Of a DNA stretch of 64,000 nucleotides, positions 12,421 to 24,640 are shown one piece after another. Positions within the stretch are counted from its first letter, which is position 1. Each line of letters begins with the position of its first letter. This DNA comes from Psettodes erumei (Eukaryota; Chordata; Actinopteri; Pleuronectiformes; Psettodidae): assembly GCA_016785225.1 (NCBI GenBank), contig JAFBJZ010000669.1, forward strand, positions 310,001 through 374,000, given 5' to 3'. The notes beneath the pieces were generated by a model. That model made no database searches. It worked only from the letters and a program-made list of their open reading frames with translations, and had not been told where the DNA came from. Position numbers and translations under genes: made by a program.

Positions 12421-15385
12421 CTTAATATTTTAATTGTAGGAAAAATGAACTAAATCTAAACTAAAAATTTCCCATTTTGTCCTTGATGTGGTTTCCAGTA
12501 TGATGCTGCACAAGGCAACCTTGTTTACACTTAACATTTTATCACGTCTTTTGACAAGTTCCTTGACAAATGAATGGAGGCTTGTTGTTTGAGATAATAG
12601 CTGGTAACTTTGTCTTAAACATATTCAATATGGCTGTCTTGGAGTTAGAATACTGATTGTGGCCTCCCTTAGCTGGAAATGAAACCTGGGCCATCTACAT
12701 TGAAAGTCTCTCTTCAGGCTGTTGTAATGTAAAATGACTTCTTGATTGCACAGCAGGTGCATCTCCAACATTTTTCTTTAGCGGGGGAGACTGTTTCTCT
12801 TACTTTTTAATACAGCATCTGGAAGTTTGGCTGCAGCACAGAGCCAGACATAATTCACTTCATTTGACTTAATCACCCACACAGGGACTACGAGGAGGAA
12901 TATATTTTGAGACCACCAGCATATATTAGAAAGACTGAATGAAATAGAATGAATCAAGTCCTTATTGCGTGTCTTCAGTTCACAACAAAATAAAGTCATA
13001 AGGTTGTTGCATAAATGTATGTGTGCCTCATCTCTCAACATCCAGGATCATTCTCACTTCTGAGTCCAGGGGAGAATGAATATCGTTTGAAATAAATAGT
13101 CCCTCAGTGGAAGCCAATACTATGTTGATACAGCTGTACAGAAGTAAGGGGACATGCGTGAGTGAAAAACTTCATTAAAGAATTAAATCTCTGCTCTGCT
13201 AAAAGCCCGGAACAAGGTCTTTTGCTGTTCAGCGTAAAGAGAAATTAATTTGTTCTGCAATACAAAGAAAACACGTTCTGTGACTTCCTGGAGGTTGTTT
13301 GGCCATCTCAGGCCTGAAGCAGAGCCTGTGTAGAGTCTGTCATGCTTGCATTCAGATATTTTGAGTTGTGTTTCACCAAGCGTATCTGTGAAAACCATAT
13401 GAGATTTTGGAAAGAGTTTTTGGTCTCATTTCTCACATATTTCCAGTCATGTAGAATAGCAATGGGCTGAATTTTTATAATGACCCCCCACTTCTTTTAA
13501 ATATTTAGAAGTTTGCAGTTGGCAGCTTTAGACACATTTTGTCTTTACTGTGAAAACCCAAATCTAAAAATAAAACTCCATAAAAACATTATAAATAAGA
13601 ACAGAGTTTAACTGATACCATGAATTGGGAAAAGAAATAGTATAGCAAAGGTAAATTTGAGTAAAACAAAAAGACTAATACAGACACGCAAAAGATACTT
13701 GACAAGACGAGACAGATACAAAAGCCAACACAAAAATTTCTTCTCTGGCACCAAGTCTTCCACATACATACAAATGAGGGAGACATGTTGATTTAGCTGT
13801 AACTCCACCCTCAGTCATGTAAAACCATAACCAGAGATGTAAACCTACGGCACCAACCCCGACTCACTTTTATGGATGGCCCTGACCACGGTCAGCTGTC
13901 CCGTCTGAAACTGTCACCTCTTTTGTGGGCGAGCGAGTCAGAAAACAGTGGCGTGTTCTTGCTTTGATGGACATTACGAGTGAGGAAAGGTCAGCCGCCG
14001 TTAAAGTTTGACCACCAAAAGACGTTAAAAGGTGAAATTGCATAGAATACCATGTTGCCATGTGGAAAGATGCAGTAAGTGAATGTTTATTTGTTTAGAA
14101 GCAAGGGAAAGAAAGCAAAAAAAGACAGAAAGCCTGAGAGAAAGACACGGGAGCTAAAAGTCAAATCTAATGAAATCCCTGAACCGCAAAATTAACAACC
14201 ATCCTCAATTTGTCTCAGGCTGAACAGACGTCACAGGCCTTCAACAGACTGTCTAGAAATGTTTGATGAATGATGATTTGACACCGAACCATTCATCAAA
14301 AAATGTGTCTGTGCATTATCTCAGCTGTCTCTGCTCATTTCTCACAACAGAAGATCACACAAGATATTGTTTAGACATCATGAGATGTTTGCAGTGTGAA
14401 TGTTTTGGAACTTCTCGCTGGCCAAATCAACCTTCCAATAAAACAGATCCTCAGCTGCTGAAGTCAATTTCTGTATAAAATGTATTCTTTGTCATTATCA
14501 TCTTTCATGTTCATGTTGTACTTGGAGTAGTGGAGAAGTAAGATTTCTGAGAGAAAAATATACACAACCAGAATATTCAATCATTGTTTAGAGCTGCAGA
14601 GCCATAAAAAGAAGGACTGGTTTGACATTTTGGGTAACACATTTATTTACTTTCTTGCAGTGTGTTAGATGAGAAAATGATACTACACACATACAGTAAA
14701 TTTGTAGCTAGAGCCAGCCTGGCTTCACATGAAAACCTGAAACGGGAGAAACTTCTTGCCTGGCTGCAGATAACCACAAATCCACTGATTGAAAGTGCAA
14801 AAAACAAGAGTTCAAAATGAAACCTTGCTGTTTTATGAATATATTTTGAGTCTGTACCTTTCAGCCTGGCAACCTCCATGGTGATGAGATAAGTTCCCAT
14901 AAAAAGTGTGTGTGTGTGTGTGTGTTACATTTTCCTCAGACTAACGAAATGAAAGATGCTGTGAATGACTGAGCTTTAGAAATGGTGGTATGTAAATGTA
15001 GAGCAAGTCTCACTGTATGCAAAGAAATTTCAGAAATTGAATTTGAATCAGTTTTGTTTGAATTTAAAAGAACAACATGATGAAATCAGGGCTTTTTACA
15101 AGCTCATCCAGCTTCAGGTTATCTCTTCATCTGCACCGTATATCGTGACAGCTCTGTGATGATGGAAAACATGGCTGTCGTCACAAGTGAAAAGCTGAAG
15201 TCGTCACACTGTAAACTCTACCCTGCCCTTAGATAACATGGGAGATGAATGCAGCAGGCAAATGGGGGAGTAGTGGGGAGAGGGTGGTGAGTTTATTGGG
15301 GTCTCCTCTAATCTCTGGAGAAGGAAGAGCTGAACTGGGGGGTTTGGTTTGAAGAGGGGAGATGAGTTAGGGAGCTTCCGAATCA
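12421..15385. other. Non-coding, one microsatellite
   Basis: Apart from a (GT)n run near 14,906, no gene, RNA or well-bounded repeat could be recognised. Confidence 0.5.
14906..14925. repeat. (GT)10 microsatellite
   Basis: This is an uninterrupted GT run of about 20 bases. Confidence 0.9.
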
Positions 15386-15389
15386 CAGC

Positions 15390-15650
15390 AGCGTTTTTAC
15401 TGTCTCTCATAAACCTCTGATGATCCTGGGGTGCACAGGCTGCCCATAAACTGCCATTTAAGAGAGTCCAGGAATGCTCCGGGCCCAGACTGAAGCCGGG
15501 TAGGTAAAAGGACACTGTCGGGTCCGACAGGTTTATGATACCTCCAAGCCCTCTTTAAAAACAGACAAGCTTTTAGCTGTCTCGGAGGACAGAGAGGATT
15601 CCTTTCCTGTTGATCTGGATGGGGAATTCCAGACATTAGTGAACCAGAAC
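15390..15650. promoter_or_regulatory. Candidate regulatory patch
   Basis: This is a complex, GC-balanced block in AT-rich surroundings. It contains a TEAD-type GGAATG, a near-palindromic GGGTCCGACAGG and a TTTATGATACC motif. Open frames across it do not resemble any family. A conserved non-coding element is one explanation, but nothing here proves it. Confidence 0.2.
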
Positions 15651-16512
15651 AAGTGGGATCAACGCTTCTCTGCGTCGACCCAATGAGCTGGAGACGAGAA
15701 AGGTGAGGATGTCAGGATGCAGTCAGGAAGACAGAGAGGAAGAGTGTGTTTACCTCCACGCATGGCTGCACCACATTGTCGGTTTGTCAGCTGGTCGTGA
15801 GCAGTCAAGACGTCCTGTCAATTAAGACACAGTCGTGTGTTCCTGTAGTGTGCTGATTTGTGTCAAAGACAAATACAACAAAATTGATCTTTTCATTTTA
15901 GCAGTTATTCAGAGGTAAATCATCTTAAAAAATCCAGACTGGCTCAGTCGTTACCTTTTTTTTTTTGTATATGCTTAAAATCGATCTCTGAATATTTCAG
16001 CATCTAACAAGAAAAACTACATGTGTGGTTCCATTCACTCACCATCATCCCCATCAACTCTCAGCACCCTGATGTGGCTCCACCTCTGTTTTTTCTTCTG
16101 CTGCACTTGGACGCAGTGCACATTAAGCCTCTCTCTTCACCAAAGAAAGGAGGAAATGATGTCATATCAAAGTGGTCTTAATGGATCTGTTATCTAGATG
16201 ATCCACGCGTGATACTGCATGCAGTGATGAATGTTTTTTTCTTTTTAAACACTCAGCTCAGAGTCATTTAGCAGACTGACGGATCCCCACACAGCGCTCA
16301 TTTATCAATCTCTCACTCAGGCTGATCCCAAATGCAGAGAAAGTCCCAGTCTGCCCACAGAATCAACTCAACTTGTAAAAAAAAAAAAAGCATTTCAGCA
16401 TTTTAAATATACAATTCTCTCTGATTTAAAAGAACATTTGCATTGAGGTTAAGTCATTTCAGTTATTTAAGGCCTTTGCCTGACAGTGTGATATACAGCT
16501 TGGCTGTCTTAA
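15651..16512. other. Non-coding, nothing recognised
   Basis: The stretch is AT-rich with short homopolymer runs. I see no supported gene or repeat ends. Confidence 0.5.
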
Positions 16513-16838
16513 TTAACCCTTTAACAACCCCACCAAGAAAAATTTGTTTGCATTTCTTTTACCCTTAGGTGAGTCATAAGCACAATCAGTGTTTTTTTAA
16601 ATTAATGTGTAAAGTCATTATCTCAGCTTATTCATGATTTATAACAATGTATGTACAACACTTTATGTTTCATATTTACAGCAATAAATAAAATTAAGTT
16701 ATGATTTTATTGCAAAAAAGACAATTTTATTTACATTAGCTTAATTTGCTACATTTACCATCAAGCGACAAATCAACCATTTGGTTGAGCATGTTTTTAA
16801 AACTCAACCATATGGTTGAGCAGGCAGTTAAAGGTTAA
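16513..16838. mobile_element. piggyBac-like MITE (TTAA-flanked inverted-repeat element)
   Basis: The segment is bounded by TTAA on both sides (16,513-16,516 and 16,835-16,838). Its termini are inverted: TTAACCCTTTAAC on the left, and TTAACCTTTAACTGC when the right end is read on the opposite strand. TTAA duplication is the hallmark of piggyBac-type insertion. At about 326 bases with no coding potential it would be a non-autonomous copy. Near the right end are two copies of a palindrome, CAACCATTTGGTTG at 16,774 and the perfect 18-mer CTCAACCATATGGTTGAG at 16,803-16,820. Confidence 0.5.
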
Positions 16839-17695
16839 ATATTAAAGAATTTTTGACAACATTTCTCTATAAAAATGTAAATCTTTGGAAGCATTTTGGA
16901 AGTGAAATTCTTCATTTGAGCGTGGACAAACAAGGCTAACACTGACTGAAGGGCATCGTAAAAGCAATAGTCACTACATTACAAAAGTTTCCCCACATGC
17001 AGAAACAAAGCTCCTGTGGTGTCAGCATGTGCGTGTGCAGCGAGACAGTTCTGTTTTTCTTTCAAGTGAGGAAACCTGATACACAAAATGAAACAAGCAC
17101 TTTGGCCAAAACGTCTGTCGTTATTCAGGGGTGCCATTTATGCCGTTACATTCCTGTCTCATCGATAGGAATCAGAGGGCACTCCCAAAAGTGGCTGAGT
17201 GCAGATCATTAAAGGAAAAATGGAAACGAAATCTGGAAGCTTTCTGAACTGGACCATCTCCACACCCTGTTTTATTGCAACTTAAAGAAAAGGGATCACA
17301 CTTTAGCCCTTGGGGTTTACGTGCTGGACAAAGTCATTATTAAAAATGATCCCAGAACTCAAACGAGAGAGTATCCTTGTCTCAACGACCTTTTTCGTAA
17401 TGTTAGGAAAGTCTTGCTCAAGTTGTTCATATGATGTGATGAGTGATGGAGGCTGACCAGAGAAGGTGACCTGTGCGTCAGGCATATGTCAGCAAATGAA
17501 TGTGCGCATATGTGTGTTTGCACACCCCAGTAACAGATAAGAGAAACATACAAGTTAAGTGATTACTGAGAATGGCAGATGTAATCTATAACTGTAATCA
17601 CTTATGGGTACTGGTTTCTGCTAATGCTTTATAAACGCATCCGGATACACTGAATCATGTTTCAGTTGAAAAACAACAAGCTTAAACATGGTTTT
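16839..17695. other. Non-coding spacer between two inverted-repeat elements
   Basis: No gene or RNA was recognised here. The open frames are short and unrelated to known families. Confidence 0.5.
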
Positions 17696-17808
17696 TACCT
17701 CCGCCAAGGAGGGCTATATTTTCACCCATGTCCTTTTGTTTATTTGTCAGCCGGATTAAGCAAATTGTGATAAAAAAATTCAAAATATAGCCTCCTTGGC
17801 GGAGGTAA
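17696..17808. mobile_element. Internally deleted MITE with about 27-bp terminal inverted repeats
   Basis: The left end starts TTACCTCCGCCAAGGAGG and runs into GCTATATTTT. The right end is its reverse complement (AAAATATAGCC then TCCTTGGCGGAGGTAA), differing by one inserted G. The middle keeps TTTGTTTATTTGTCAGCCGG followed by ATTAAGCAAA, which resembles the body of a dispersed family common in fish and marine animals. At about 113 bases it is a deletion derivative with no coding capacity and could form a near-perfect hairpin. Confidence 0.75.
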
Positions 17809-20795
17809 TAAAACAGTTACTTGCACTTGTTTCTTAAGGTTTTTGACACACAGAATGTCTCTGCTGTCAAAATGATAGAACCACCGGTGAACCACCTGTG
17901 TTATTATAAGGATTAACTTCAGTTACTGCTTTTCTGTTCTGTCTTGTATATTATGATTGGAAGATTTCATTAAACGCAACAGGGAAAACTCTTCATCTCT
18001 TGGCCCCTCCAGAGTTGACAGAGCATGGAGCTGTGAGACATTCAGGGTCCTGCTCAGTAACAACGGAGCAGAGCCGCTCCTTCCAAGAATGAGACTGGAT
18101 GCCATGCCCTCTGGCTGGAGGTGTCTCTAACCACAAAGGCTGCAAACTCGTAATAGGTTACAGTGCAGTAGTAGGACGTTTTATCACTTTTCATGTGGTG
18201 TTGACGAGAGATCACAGAGTGCTCCTCAGTGGAAATAGAGCCACAGGCTGTTTATTGTCCTGTTAAATCCACATGAGCGAGTCGGCAGACAGCAGTGAGC
18301 ACCAGATGCATGGCCGTGGAAACACACATCACAGCCTGCTCAAGGTGACTTGATCCGATTTTACCTCATTCAGAGAATTCAGACTGTTCTGTCTGTACTA
18401 ATAAAATACTTTTATGTGTACTGAAAACTTGTATGAAACACAACATAATCTGGAAACTGATTACAGGATTATTTTGGGTAAAAATGTTGTTTATAATTGA
18501 GGAAAATATATTTGTTATTTGTAATAAATTGTAACGTACAACTGATTTTGATCACGTTAAAATCTTTACAAAATTACAATGTTTTGATTTGCATCAGATC
18601 TGTTCTGGTCAGTTTGGATGAACCAAACATTAGCTGTAAATGAACTTGGACATTTCTTATCATCTGTATAGTTGTACTTTGAATATGTCAAAGAAATATG
18701 AAACTAAATACATAAAAAAAAGATGGGAAAAGTAAACTTGGAATGAAAAGAGTGTGAGGTTAAAATCACATATGTACGTAACATTTTGTACATTTGCTGC
18801 TTCTCTGCTTGGGTTTTATGTCAGTCTTACATTCCAGAAGAATTTTCATCACATGTGGAAATCCTAATCTATACAAGAAACCACCACCATGAATGACACT
18901 AATGAACAAGGAGGATATTTAATTTGGAACACAAACACCCTCTGACTTTCCCTGACAACTATGTTTGACCGTCTACAGAATCGGTTGCACAACCTACAGG
19001 AGGAAACGCCATGTATGGTCGTTTAGGTCGTGGTCAGTACCTCATTTCCTCTTACCTCTGCCCCCCGACCTCCACAGTTTGGTCATCAAGAGTATTTGCC
19101 GGCTGAGCTTTAAGCCCCACGGATATACTGAGGCCAGTGGGGATATTTGTAGTTCCTATGAGGCCAGAGGTCAAGTTTAGCTCCCTTAATGGAAAGTTCT
19201 CCTGCGAGCTGCTGATCACAGCCACACGTGTCCGAGCCATTTGTGGCATCTTTTGTTTCCCCCACTGGAACTCAAATTCATCTCAACCTAAAGTGTGTTT
19301 GGGAGCAGTGAATGGGACAAAGCTGCTCTGGGTGATGATATAATGACCCAAGTGCTATTGCTGTGGAGAGAAGATATACCGATGGGACTATGTAGGATGT
19401 ACTATTGAGTTATTGTACTGAAGACGAGCCAGGCATAGCATTTTAAGGTACATATTTGGTACACTAGCTCATATAAAGCGATCAAGGAGTGTTTAGCTGC
19501 TAAATAAGCCAGCATGTCTATATTGTTTTTTTATCCCATGTATTTACTATACATTACTTTGACATCACGCTATATATATTGAGCTGCAGATTCAGAACAT
19601 CCCATGTCTTGCCTACACTTAAGCTTCTTATGTAGAGAACAATAAACATCTTTATTGAAGCAATATTAACTTTTTGTGGAAACTCCAAGGGGGGTCTTCC
19701 TAAAAAAAGATTAGCCAACAAGCACTCAGCGCCGGGCCAAAGCACAGGATTAAGTTTCAATATAGCCAGAAACAACTGAACATCAGCCAAATACCTGACA
19801 CACTCCAGAACATGAACACGTGTCTGTATTTCGTAAGACAACAAATCTATCAAATCATTTTAAAACAGGAGAGCTCTATTATTCTCTGAGGATACGGATA
19901 AGAATATATTAATTTCTTAGTTGATCAAGAAGCCTGCCAGAAGGTAATTTAATAAAATACTGACCCAAGTGTCTTTCCCCAGGCAACGAGCTGTAGTGTG
20001 GAATAAAAATCTGAACATGATTTACACATAGCAGGGGAGAAGGCCAAAACATATTTGAGGGCTTAGAATATATTTCACGTAGGAGTAAGTAAATTGAAAG
20101 CAGTTTCTTGGACAGATGTTGCTCCCTTTTTGGAAATTTTAATGAGATGAGTAACACAAGGCGTACACATCAGTTTCTACATAGACAGCACTGTGAGCTG
20201 CTGAATGGATAATGGATGAGAAGCAGCTATATTTGTTTCAAACAGAGATGCAGACAGTTTGATGAAGCACGTTTATCCAGCGATGACCGATCCATCATCT
20301 GACAAAATCAAACACGCCTAACATCTGAGTACACACCACCAAACATCGCTGTCTGCCATGTGTGGCCTTTACGAGTGTGTGTGTGTGGATTATATATCTC
20401 ATATGGAAGTGATTGAGCCATGACAACCTGTTTCTCTTTAGAAGGTAACGATTCCATTTACCATGATTTATAGCCTCTGATGGATGTCAGATAACATTTC
20501 TTGGGTCCAGGATGAAAAAATGCACAGATATTTGTAGTAGGTGTAAATGGTATACATTAGATTGAAGCCTTTGAACGTAAGCACAATGCTGCCAGTAAGT
20601 GATTCAGAGCTCAGACTGTCCCAAATTGTTTGAATTTGAAACACAGTGAAAATCATTTACTTTATAAATCTTTTGCCATTTGATCTTGGCCATATGATAT
20701 AATCAGGGTTTAATAAAAATTAATACCAAATTCAACAGTTTGACTGCAGTTTGTGCAGTAGTAATACTGCACAACTACATTTACATTCACCCATT
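17809..20795. other. Gene-poor stretch, no coding sequence recognised
   Basis: No supported gene is present. A more complex block around 18,960-19,260 has overlapping open frames on both strands, but none resembles a protein family. It may simply be a unique or conserved non-coding patch. Confidence 0.45.
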
Positions 20796-20796
20796 C

Positions 20797-20945
20797 ACAC
20801 CCACATTCATACAGCATTCAAGTGATATACTAGGGATAATTCGTGGTTTAGTATCTTATCCAAGGACATTTTAACATGCAGACTAGGGGAGCAGGGAATC
20901 GAACCACTGACCTTCTGCCTCCTGACAACAGCCAGTCTCACAAAG
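20797..20945 (+). repeat. Degenerate fish interspersed repeat
   Basis: The text CATTCACACCCACATTCATA, then TTTAGTATCTTATCCAAGGA, then GGGGAGCAGGGAATCGAACC with ACTGACCTTCTG matches a very common percomorph repeat pattern of the form 'cattcacac ... cagtatcttgcccaaggaca ... ggaatcgaaccaccgacctt'. I know it as a dispersed repeat but cannot name the Repbase family with certainty. It is truncated and diverged. Confidence 0.6.
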
Positions 20946-23064
20946 TGCCATGATAATGTCAGCATTCATTATGAAAGAATGTGTCCCAGTGCAATGAATC
21001 ACATTTTGCTCACAATGAGGAAGTGAGGTTCTGTTTTCTATTCATTTCCTCAGGCTACGACAACTCATAACAGACACGCCATCATTGCCTCCAGCACCAA
21101 AATGCAGCACGCTTACATTGGTCCCTGCTCTTTACTAGAGAGGAAACCGATGAATGATCTGTGGAAGAGATAGACATGAACCATATACCAACATAAGATT
21201 ACAATCTATGAGTTTTACATTAACTGGAGCCGTGACTGTAAACCAAATAATTCAGAGCATTAAAGCCCACTCCAACGTTCAGATGTGTCTATTTATTTTT
21301 GAGTCGATGGAGAGCTCCACCTCGTCTGTTTTGTCTGACTTATGATTTAGATGTGATCCTGTCTGCCACTGAGTTCTGTGTTGTGGTTAAGGCAGCGCCC
21401 CTCTGTATGGTTTGTGGTCCACTGTTTATGGTTTTAGGCACTGAACTGAACTGCAGATTGGATTCTGTTTTGGATTGTCACAGTCACAATGTTTTTTTTT
21501 TCTTTCTTTCTTTGCTGCAAAGCAGGTGCATAATCTGCCTTTACTAGTAATTCTAATTATTCCAATATTCAGTAATTCTGTATATTTTAATCTAATCTAT
21601 ATCTACATAATGGTGTTAGATGCCATAAAAATGATAAACAACAATACTGACTGTGTCCAACAAAAAAACCTGAAAAAAACCCACAATGGGATATCGAAGC
21701 AGCTGTGATCAGTTATTCACTCTCTTGAGACCGTGATATTTTGTTTTGATACAAGCTGATTTATGGTTAAACACGTTTGGGTTCAGGACGGGTTTTTGCC
21801 AGGGACGTCAAAGGTGGCAAACAACAGTTTGAAACTGAATACAGCGCTGTGTCACTTACAGTCTGTAAAAGTCAGCATCTGTTTGGATGCTGGAACAGAA
21901 TTAAATAGGGAGTATGGGACGTCATGTCCAATATCAGTGAAAACCACAAATACAGACCGATGATGAGGGCGTGGAGAGCCATCTTTTTTCTTCTTTCATC
22001 ATTGCCATTTTTCTGTACTGCTGTTCCTTTCACAGAATCAAGTTTTGAATAGGCACACTGCACTTTATGTGACCGCACAGTGATGACAAAAGGGAAGAAA
22101 CGTCACTCAGTGAGACTGGGGCACAGAGGGAAAATGAGGCTGAGGGTAAGTGGATGTTGCAAAAATTTGAATACGTCATCATTCCTGGTATGTTCTGAAT
22201 GCTACTAGTGGTTTGTATATGACTGTTATTGCACACATTCAAAGATGGTGGTTTTACTTCTAAACTTCCCCTTTTTAACTGAGACCATATTGGGCTTAGT
22301 GCATTTACCTCTCACAGTAGCCGAGATAATCAGACTCAGCAGTCTAAACCAGTGTAACTGGTTCTGGTCTGTGTGTTCATTAAGATAATATTTTTGCACA
22401 AAGAAATTTGTGCCAAACCATGCTTGAGTAGTGTAGAAAGGCCAAGCTGCTTAGATGCAGTGCACACTTATTGATTATGCTTTGGAATTAATTAATCTAG
22501 TATATTGTATACAGGGGATTTCTCTGGACCAGAGCTGCTGTTAGCAAGCAGTTGAACGTTTGGGAGGTAATCAGGGGGACAGACTGCAGAGAGGGAACCT
22601 GCTCCAGACAGTCATTTATCACAAGGCCAGAAACATCGTGACACCATATCCCGAGGTTGAAGAGGAGGTCTCTGGGATATGTTGCACTTACAAGAGGACT
22701 GGTATTTGAAAAGAGCAACATGCAAAAACTCCAGCCACCCCCAGAATTTAATCTTCACTCACTAGGAGTTGGAACGCTGTGGAGCAAATGTACATTGCAT
22801 CCTGAAAACGAGTGAGATGGAAACCAACTGGCCCTAAAGAGCAACCGTCCTCCAAAGAGAAGTCCACTGGGTCCTCATTCAGGGTTTAAAAATGTTTATC
22901 AACTCAATCAAATTTATACTTCTGGACCACAGTGATTCGCTGAATGTTTTGTTTCATTACTGCAGTCATGCAAGCTCTTTTGGGTGTGTTTGCATTTGAA
23001 TGCATGAGGGTTGAGGTTAAGATCTGTGTCAGTGACCCTATATGGGTTTCTGTGTTGGCATGAT

Positions 23065-23105
<41 letters not shown>

Positions 23106-23890
23106 ATGTATGTATGTTCTGCTGTGTGGCCTATTTTCAGTAGAATGAGGTAGGCAGGACAAACACTGAGTCTAGTTTATCTAGTGTAGTTAACACTGCA
23201 GGATAATCAACCGTGGCAATAAGAGAAGCCCAGTGGCTTTCTTCAATGTCTCAACTGATTATCTCACTTTCATCTCAGCATTTATTTTGAAAATGTGTAA
23301 TCCTGTGATGTAAATTAAAAAAGACGAAAAAAATGTTATTGCAATTTTCCACATTTGAATTAATTTCATGATTTTAATTTAAGAGAAAGAGAGGCCACCT
23401 AAATTTCCCATGGGGTCTTCCTTCTGTCAATGCATTCATTGTATGTCTGCCCTGGTATGATTTGTTTTGCCATGCCAATGATCTTCAGAATGATATTAGG
23501 TAAAAGGAAACTGATCTACCCTCACACCCTCATACTCCGGTCCTGCAGGCTGCATGTCCAACCAGTCTGCATCTTCGTGCTTGGACATTAACTGTCGACA
23601 TGCCTCCATAACCTTACATATCAGTCAATTTTATTGTCAGATTTGTTATGCTGGTTCTTTAAGGGTGACACCCAGCTTGTGAACGGTCATGTTTGGTAAG
23701 CTCAGTGAGCTGAGCTGGTCTTACAGTCGGAGGTGAACCTTCGAGACAAACTGATGGATCAATTGTGGGAAAAGTACATATAACATTATGAATAAACTGT
23801 TAGTCAAAATCGATTAAAGAGTTGAAATCAATCAGACAACATTTTGATAACCCTTCAGCCATTGATTTTGTAAAAAGAGTTTTCAAACTT
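20946..23890. other. Gene-poor stretch, one long microsatellite
   Basis: Other than the (TG)n array at 23,069 and a T-run near 21,490, nothing could be supported. Confidence 0.5.
23069..23104. repeat. (TG)18 microsatellite
   Basis: This is an uninterrupted TG run of 36 bases, the longest dinucleotide array in the window. Confidence 0.95.
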
Positions 23891-23899
23891 CTTGAGCCA

Positions 23900-24640
23900 G
23901 CCCACGTTTCAAAGCTAAAACTAGTACCAGAACCAGTTTGTTTGCTTAACTGTCTCCAAGTGCTCATTAACCATCACCGTTCACGATGACTTGCATTTCA
24001 ATTAGCCCATGTATTTATTCAGAGGCTAAAAACAATTTTGTGGTCTCATCGGTGTAATTTCAGCCTTATTTCCAGGTTTTATTGAGGCTTCGGCTCCACT
24101 AATTTTTTTTCTCTGCGGACCCACTCATCACAATTACACCTCTCCAATAATCATTGCTGCTCAGTTTATTAGCTGCACAAAACGTTTATGTAAGCTTTAA
24201 AGTGCCAACCGTGCAGGGTGCTCAGCTGGTTTCCATTTTTCTGTCATCGTGATTTTGTGTTTAAACACAAACGGCCGCAGAGCATGGCGAAATCAATACC
24301 TTCTGACCAAATACCACTATAATTAATGGTCGTGTTGCTCTCCTCCAGTGGTGAGTACAAGTTGTTAAAGACCTTATGGGGATATTGCATACTTCTGGAG
24401 GACTACAAGATGTTCTCCACTTCCACAACAGGTAGGAGATGATTATCATTTTGTAAATTTACTGATGGGGCTGTTACTATGGAGACATCATGTTTCTGTA
24501 GCAGCCCATCAGTGGATGTGTATTCCCTTGATAATAACTTACCTGGCCAAGTGTCCCTCTGATGCCATACTCAATTACTTTGATAAGGAAATAATTAATG
24601 AGCCACTTTGCTTTCCCCTCAATTGAATACATTTTCAGAC
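23900..24640. promoter_or_regulatory. Candidate enhancer-like non-coding region
   Basis: The block is dense in developmental-type motifs. These are TTGCATTTCAATTAGC (POU/homeodomain-like) near 23,990, CACAATTACACC and CCAATAATCATTG near 24,130, and TAATTAATGG near 24,320. An RFX X-box-like GTTACTATGGAGAC lies at 24,473-24,486. Around 24,571-24,600 are CAATTACTTTGATAAGG (TCF/LEF-like CTTTGAT) and ATAATTAATGAG. No coding frame explains it. The inference rests on motif content, and alignment to other vertebrates would decide. Confidence 0.35.

Noticed and set aside
22914..23162. 82-codon minus frame with HTHTHTHT run
   Set aside because: It is a translation of the (TG)n microsatellite.
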